Below are positions 60,374 through 64,000 of a stretch of 64,000 bases of DNA, piece by piece. The DNA comes from CBIFVZ01 sp966185765. Lineage in GTDB: Bacteria > Pseudomonadota > Gammaproteobacteria > Enterobacterales > Enterobacteriaceae. The notes beneath the pieces are model-generated. The model worked only from the letters and a program-made list of their open reading frames with translations, was not told the origin of the DNA and did no database searches. Where the stretch lies: contig CBIFVZ010000003.1 of assembly GCA_966185765.1 (NCBI GenBank), positions 1 through 64,000 on the forward strand. The letters run 5' to 3'. The translations under genes were made by a program, and so were the position numbers. Each line of letters begins with the position of its first letter. Position 1 is the stretch's first letter.

Positions 60374-60559
60374 AAGTGCTGCTCTGGTGGCGCTTCAGAT
60401 TGCTGACAAAGAAGGAAAAAAACGAGGTTTTTCCTTCTTTGTGGTGAGCAGACGAAAATCAATAAATTGATTTTCCTTATTTTTTATTGGATGTCATCCA
60501 TCCTGTCTCAGACAGGATGCGGTAAGGCATAAGTCTCAAGCGCTGCTCTGGCAGCGCTT
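60374..60559 (+). repeat. Structured terminator-associated repeat, copy 3
   Basis: A 142-bp element (60396-60537) between two diverged copies of a 22-base hairpin (60374-60395 and 60538-60559, three mismatches). It shares the ACAAAGAAGG and GAAAATCAA stems with the other copies. Its third stem is GGATG-TCATC-CATCC where the others have GGGTG / CACCC, a compensatory change. It lies between convergent mdfA and ybjI. Flank divergence suggests the oldest insertion. Confidence 0.9.
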
Positions 60560-60565
60560 TTTACC

Positions 60566-61378
60566 TTACACAAAAGGCGATTCGCGGTTGAGTGCTTTTT
60601 CGATAATTTCCAGCACGCCTTCCTGATTATTGTGCGGTGCGTGGTAGCGGGTGAGCGCGCGAATGTTATCCGGCGCGTTCGCCATCGCAAAGCCGAAGCC
60701 TGCCTGACACAGCATTTCAGTGTCGTTGCCGCCATCGCCAAACGCCAGTACTTCATTGTCCTCAATGCCCCAGCGTTGCGCAAGCAGTCGCAGCCCGTTG
60801 GCTTTGTGCAGACCCGGAATAATGAGGTCAATGGAGCCGTGGCCGCTGGTAACGGGCACCATCATATCGCCAAGCTTCTGCTGTAATGCATTCATGGTGT
60901 CATGCAGGCGGGCGTCCGGCAGATTGAGCGCGAATTTAAAAAACGTATCCTCAATGTTGAAAAAATCATCCACATGTTCGAGGCGATGGTAGTACTTCGC
61001 CGCCAGTTGGTGAAAGTCCTTGTCGTAGTCGCGCAGCGTCCAGCCGCTGGTTTTGCCGCAGGCAATGATTTCCACCTCAGGCAGCGTTATCAGATGATCC
61101 ACTATCTTCGCGTACTGTTCCGGCCTGAGTTCACCGTTAAATATATCTTCACCTTCACACACTACCCAGCCGCCGTTTTCAGCGACAAAAGCAATCTCAT
61201 GGGCGATTTCCGGGAAGAAGGAGATTAGTTGCCAGTACTGGTTACCGCTTGCGACCACAAAGCGGATACCCTGTGCTTTCATGCGTGCATACTGATTCAG
61301 AAAGCGCTCGCGATTATAGCGTTTGTCGTCATTGAGAAATGTGCCGTCCATATCCACGGCAATCATTTTAATACTCAT
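60566..61378 (-). CDS. ybjI: YbjI, HAD-family phosphatase
   Basis: A 270-residue Cof-type HAD phosphatase (E. coli YbjI: 271). The catalytic DMDGTF (Asp9, Asp11), VASGNQYWQL near 42, the long cap domain, and FGDGGNDTEML near 210 are present. E. coli YbjI dephosphorylates flavin-pathway compounds such as 5-amino-6-(5-phospho-D-ribitylamino)uracil and FMN. It begins nine bases after the csaA-like stop. Confidence 0.94.
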   Translation of the reverse strand: MSIKMIAVDMDGTFLNDDKRYNRERFLNQYARMKAQGIRFVVASGNQYWQLISFFPEIAHEIAFVAENGGWVVCEGEDIFNGELRPEQYAKIVDHLITLPEVEIIACGKTSGWTLRDYDKDFHQLAAKYYHRLEHVDDFFNIEDTFFKFALNLPDARLHDTMNALQQKLGDMMVPVTSGHGSIDLIIPGLHKANGLRLLAQRWGIEDNEVLAFGDGGNDTEMLCQAGFGFAMANAPDNIRALTRYHAPHNNQEGVLEIIEKALNRESPFV

Positions 61379-61387
61379 TGGCGCTCC

Positions 61388-61723
61388 TCAGGCAAGGCGG
61401 GTGCCATTGGGCACCGGTAGGGTAAATTCAGCCAGCACAACATTACCGTCTTCATCGTGTGCGCCCGTGACCAGCACCTCGGATTTGACGCCAGCCACGC
61501 GCTTAGGCTCAAAGTTACATACGCACAGTACGCGGCGGCCCGGTAGCGTTGCGGGAGAATAGTGCTGCGTTATCTGTGCGCTTGAGCGCTTGACCCCCAG
61601 TTCACCAAGATCAATATCCAGAATCAGCGCTGGTTTTTTTGCTTTTGTGTTCGGCTCAGCATGGACAATGGTGCCGACGCGTAAGTCGACACGGGTAAAG
61701 TCGTCCCATTCAATAATGGACAT
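61388..61723 (-). CDS. csaA: CsaA-like tRNA-binding (EMAP-II fold) protein
   Basis: A 111-residue protein consisting of one tRNA-binding OB-fold domain. DFTRVDLRVGTIVHAEPNTKAKKPALILDIDLGELG is the signature half, with SSAQITQHY and VLCVCNFEPKRVAGVKSEVLVTGA behind. It is nearer to Bacillus CsaA, a chaperone-like export factor, than to E. coli YgjH. CAGGAGTGCCCT precedes the ATG. It sits in a ybjJ-csaA-ybjI run on one strand, an arrangement different from E. coli K-12. Confidence 0.88.
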   Translation of the reverse strand: MSIIEWDDFTRVDLRVGTIVHAEPNTKAKKPALILDIDLGELGVKRSSAQITQHYSPATLPGRRVLCVCNFEPKRVAGVKSEVLVTGAHDEDGNVVLAEFTLPVPNGTRLA

Positions 61724-61744
61724 AGGGCACTCCTGAGGTTGTCG

Positions 61745-62959
61745 TTATCCTGTTTGTATTGTCTTCGTATCGTTCAGCGCGTCTGGTTTTGCTACGGCTC
61801 TGGCGACCAGTGCTGCCACCACGACCAGCGCGAGCACAACCAGCATGGCGTTACGTAACCCATAGTGCTCGCCCAGAAAGCCCAGCAGGGGTGGGCCGAC
61901 CAGGAAGGCGAGGTAACCGGTCGTTGCCACCACGCTTACGCGAGTGGGCGCATCCGGGCCGGTATCACTGGCCGCAGAGATGGTCAGCGGGAAGCCCAAA
62001 GAGGCACCAAGTCCCCAGAATATCACCGACACGCCAGCGATAAAGGCGCTGTCGACAAAAATGACCAGAGCGATACCAGGCGCGCCCAGCACAGCGCTGG
62101 CACGCACGACAGCCACACGGCTGTAACGGTCAATAAACCAGCCGCCGCCAAAGCGCCCGAGGGTCATGCCAAGCGTGAAACCAGCATAAATCAGTGAGCC
62201 AGAGGCGGGACTGAAGCCATGTCCATCCACCATCAGAAGCGGCAGCCAGTCGTTGGCGGAACCCTCTGCAAACGCCATTGCCAGCACAATGACGCCAATC
62301 AGCAGAAGCTGTCCATCTTTCCAGAACGGGCGATGAGGCCGGGTCGCCCGGGTGTCAGTCGTTGGACTTTGTTGCCCGGTGCCGCCGGGAATTGCTGTGA
62401 GTGCAATAACAGTCGGTATGACGACAACCAGCGCTGTCAGCAGCAGGTGCAGGTCGGCACGCATACCCGTGCTGGTGAGGACCATGCCAGTCCCTGCGCC
62501 AATCAGGGTGCCGAGACTGTAGAACCCATGCATCATAGGCAGCAGCGTTTTTTTGCGCATACGTTCAACAATAGCCCCTTCAACGTTGACCGCCACTTCG
62601 GCGCTGCCCATTCCGCTGCCAAGCCCGGCAAGACCGAGCGCGAACAGCCAGGGGGAGGCCAGCCATAGCGCCAGGCTCATCAGTAACATGCCGACAAAAA
62701 CCAGCATCATGCCACTGCGGATAACCGGACGAGTACCAAAGCGTTTGACCAGCCAGCCGGAGCATAAAATACCGCCCATCGACCCTACTGAAAGCCCGAA
62801 CAAGACAATGCCCATTTCGGAAATGGAGACGGCCAGGACATCACGAATGGTCGGCGTGCGTGTGGCCCAGGAGGCCATCAGTAAGCCTGGTAGAAAGAAG
62901 AACGCGCAGAGTGCCCAGGTACGGTTGAGCAGGGTTTTGCGGCTGGGAACAGCGGTCAT
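61745..62959 (-). CDS. ybjJ: YbjJ, MFS transporter
   Basis: A 404-residue twelve-helix major-facilitator protein, matching E. coli YbjJ (402). RTWALCAFFFLPGLLMASWATRTPTIRDVL opens it; LVKRFGTRPVIRSGMML is motif A-like. FAEGSANDWLPLLMVDGHGF and SAASDTGPDAPTRVSVVATTGYLAFLVGPPLLGFLGEHYGLR are highly conserved. The substrate is unknown. The ATG at 62959 fits E. coli, although its ribosome-binding site (GGGA) is weak. It is divergent from rcdA across a palindrome. Confidence 0.94.
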   Translation of the reverse strand: MTAVPSRKTLLNRTWALCAFFFLPGLLMASWATRTPTIRDVLAVSISEMGIVLFGLSVGSMGGILCSGWLVKRFGTRPVIRSGMMLVFVGMLLMSLALWLASPWLFALGLAGLGSGMGSAEVAVNVEGAIVERMRKKTLLPMMHGFYSLGTLIGAGTGMVLTSTGMRADLHLLLTALVVVIPTVIALTAIPGGTGQQSPTTDTRATRPHRPFWKDGQLLLIGVIVLAMAFAEGSANDWLPLLMVDGHGFSPASGSLIYAGFTLGMTLGRFGGGWFIDRYSRVAVVRASAVLGAPGIALVIFVDSAFIAGVSVIFWGLGASLGFPLTISAASDTGPDAPTRVSVVATTGYLAFLVGPPLLGFLGEHYGLRNAMLVVLALVVVAALVARAVAKPDALNDTKTIQTG

Positions 62960-63002
62960 AAAAAATCCCAATGTGGGCAAATTAACAACGACACTAGCAA
63001 GT

Positions 63003-63022
63003 TTGTGTACACGTGTACACAA
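63003..63022. promoter_or_regulatory. Perfect palindrome, likely RcdA operator
   Basis: TTGTGTACACGTGTACACAA is a perfect 20-base palindrome in the gap between ybjJ and the divergent TetR-family gene rcdA, 35 bases from the latter. Position and symmetry fit an operator controlling both. Confidence 0.75.
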
Positions 63023-63057
63023 TTGCCAGTGTGTTCTTCTGACCTGGCGGAGATGCC

Positions 63058-63636
63058 ATGAGCGAGATAAAACGACACCGTGATCCTCACCGGCGCGAGC
63101 GCATTCTCAGCGCAACCCTGGACACCATTGCCTGTGAAGGCATTGCTCAGGCAACGCACCGCAGTATCGCCCGGCGTGCACAGGTACCACTGGGGTCGAT
63201 GACGTATTACTTTGCCGGTATAGATGCCTTACTCGAAGAGGCATTTGCGCTTTTTGCCCAACAGATGTCGCAACACTATCAGCAGACGCTGGGTGAGGCT
63301 GTGGACTGCCAGAGCGCCTGTGAGGCGATCGCCCGGCTGATTTGCTCCACCCGAACGACCCTGCCGCGTAATATCGCCCTGATGCTCCAGTTTTATGCCT
63401 TTGCCCAGCGTAAGCCAGCACTGAGAAGCGTTATGCAGTCATGGATGGCACAAAGCCAGAGCACGCTTGAGCGCTGGTTTTCACCCGTTCAGGCCAGGGC
63501 GCTGGATGCCTTTATTGAAGGAATGACGTTGCACTATGTAACGGATACCCATCCGCTGGCACAGGAGGTGATTCTGGAAATGGTGCAGCGGCTGGCGGGC
63601 ATACCCGTTTCAGGGGTAAGCAATGAGTATTGCTAA
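63058..63636 (+). CDS. rcdA: RcdA (YbjK), TetR-family regulator
   Basis: A 192-residue TetR-family protein. The helix-turn-helix is ATHRSIARRAQVPLGSMTYYFAGIDALLEEAF (about residues 32-63). It corresponds by position and sequence to E. coli RcdA, which activates csgD and other stress or biofilm genes. It is somewhat longer than the 178-residue E. coli protein at the C-terminus. The divergent MFS gene ybjJ is a probable local target. Confidence 0.9.
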   Translation: MSEIKRHRDPHRRERILSATLDTIACEGIAQATHRSIARRAQVPLGSMTYYFAGIDALLEEAFALFAQQMSQHYQQTLGEAVDCQSACEAIARLICSTRTTLPRNIALMLQFYAFAQRKPALRSVMQSWMAQSQSTLERWFSPVQARALDAFIEGMTLHYVTDTHPLAQEVILEMVQRLAGIPVSGVSNEYC

Positions 63637-63772
63637 TTAATTGCAGGGTGAACCAATGACGTGCTGAAAGTAGCGCCGACGTATCAGCAGCAGTGTCAGA
63701 ATGGCGGAGTCGGGGATAAAAGTTAACAGCACAAAAGGTATAAAAAGCAGAGGGAAAACGGGGGCTTAAAAT

Positions 63773-63853
63773 AAAAAACCCATCAACCTTGAACCGAAAG
63801 CGGCGGGGTTGATGGGCTCCACAAATTTGGGGACATCAAAGAAAAGCAGTGGC
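63773..63853 (-). ncRNA. rybB: RybB small RNA
   Basis: On the minus strand GCCACTGCTTTTCTTTGATG (the conserved targeting 5' end) is followed by TCCCC, a short linker, and the terminator hairpin GAGCCCATCAACC / GGTTGATGGG with a run of T. It matches E. coli RybB in both 5' seed and terminator, about 81 nt long. RybB is an Hfq-dependent repressor of outer-membrane protein mRNAs, induced by sigma-E. It sits between rcdA and ybjL exactly as in E. coli. Confidence 0.96.
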
Positions 63854-63858
63854 ACTAG

Positions 63859-63887
63859 TTATGACTGACGCTTCCCTGAAAAGTTCA
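63859..63887 (-). promoter_or_regulatory. Sigma-E promoter of rybB
   Basis: On the minus strand TGAACTT, 16 bases, then TCATAA fit the sigma-E -35/-10 pattern (GGAACTT / TCNNA), with the RybB start six bases further on. Control of RybB by sigma-E is established in E. coli and Salmonella. Confidence 0.88.
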
Positions 63888-63926
63888 CGGTTTTTTTTAA
63901 AAAAATAATGTTTTTTCTTAACGCCG

Positions 63927-64000
63927 TCATCCGGCTCCCGGCCAGATAATCACAATAAGCGTGCCCGCCAGGGTTAACAGCACGTTGGCAATGGCGTAGG
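63927..64000 (-). CDS. ybjL: YbjL, C-terminal end (partial)
   Basis: The last 23 codons of a minus-strand gene, YAIANVLLTLAGTLIVIIWP then GAG and TGA, run off the right edge. The hydrophobic tail and the position next to rybB and rcdA fit the C-terminus of YbjL, a membrane protein of the aspartate:alanine-exchanger (AAEX) family. Only the last transmembrane helix is in view. Confidence 0.8.
   Translation of the reverse strand, partial: YAIANVLLTLAGTLIVIIWPGAG

Noticed and set aside
15895..60559. The three structured repeats as ERIC, BIME/REP or BoxC sequences
   Set aside because: Their stems and ends do not resemble the known ERIC or REP consensus, and flanking terminator duplication is not a feature of those families.
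63647..63766. Hydrophobic minus-strand frame between rcdA and rybB (PLLFIPFVLLTFIPDSAILT and on)
   Set aside because: It lacks an ATG and any ribosome-binding site, begins right after the RybB terminator, and could be chance; a small membrane protein cannot be excluded.
1..64000. CRISPR arrays, tRNA or rRNA genes, complete insertion sequences or prophage genes
   Set aside because: No regularly spaced direct repeats, no tRNA-like cloverleaf or rRNA stretches, and no transposase or integrase frames were seen.

Overview
The window is a conserved chromosomal stretch of a member of the Enterobacteriaceae. Nearly every protein is recognisable as the counterpart of an E. coli K-12 gene, in almost the same order as the K-12 segment from ybhC/bio to ybjL. 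The organism is not E. coli: several K-12 genes are absent (hcxB, ybiX, fiu, ybiP, ybiR, the fsaA cluster, yliEF). Others are extra: a DJ-1/PfpI-family gene between ybhB and bioA, a flavin reductase next to rlmF, a DUF4385 gene after gsiD, a second PAP2 phosphatase before mdfA, and a CsaA-like gene before ybjJ. I cannot fix the genus from sequence alone.

Layout. 1-512: AT-rich, gene-poor edge with two facing coding remnants and a bidirectional terminator. 513-8196: ybhC, ybhB and its coupled DJ-1-like partner, then the divergent biotin cluster bioA / bioBFCD around a BirA operator. 8197-10942: SOS-controlled uvrB. 11021-14968: yvcK-type ybhK, divergent from moaABCDE, which follows a molybdenum-cofactor riboswitch and candidate ModE and FNR sites. 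15172-19666: ybhL, the ybhN-clsB-ybhP operon, ybhQ. 19628-26969: the cecR-ybhGFSR exporter operon, divergent from rhlE across a CecR palindrome. 27196-33454: SOS-controlled dinG, ybiB, the small periplasmic paralogues ybiJ and mcbA, a flavin reductase, rlmF. 33670-42489: glnHPQ, dps, rhtA, ompX, mntS/mntR with two MntR boxes, ldtB, ybiT. 42540-51520: moeAB, iaaA-gsiABCD (glutathione import and isoaspartyl peptide hydrolysis), DUF4385. 51517-64000: rimO, bssR, yliI, gstB, dacC, deoR, two PAP2 phosphatases, mdfA, ybjI, csaA-like, ybjJ, rcdA, the sRNA rybB and the end of ybjL.

Three themes recur. Molybdopterin synthesis is split between moaABCDE and moeAB. Envelope maintenance is spread over ldtB, dacC, ompX, clsB, the PAP2 enzymes and RybB. 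Efflux and import systems sit beside their own regulators (CecR, RcdA, MntR).

The most unusual signal is a family of three ~142-bp structured repeats (15895-16085 inverted, 33486-33664, 60374-60559). Each lies between convergent genes and is flanked on both sides by a copy of the local intrinsic terminator hairpin, as if a small mobile element inserts at terminators and duplicates them. Internal hairpins are conserved, one with a compensatory base-pair change. Two features shorter than usual gene-calling limits were also found: the 40-residue mntS and the sRNA rybB with a sigma-E-type promoter.
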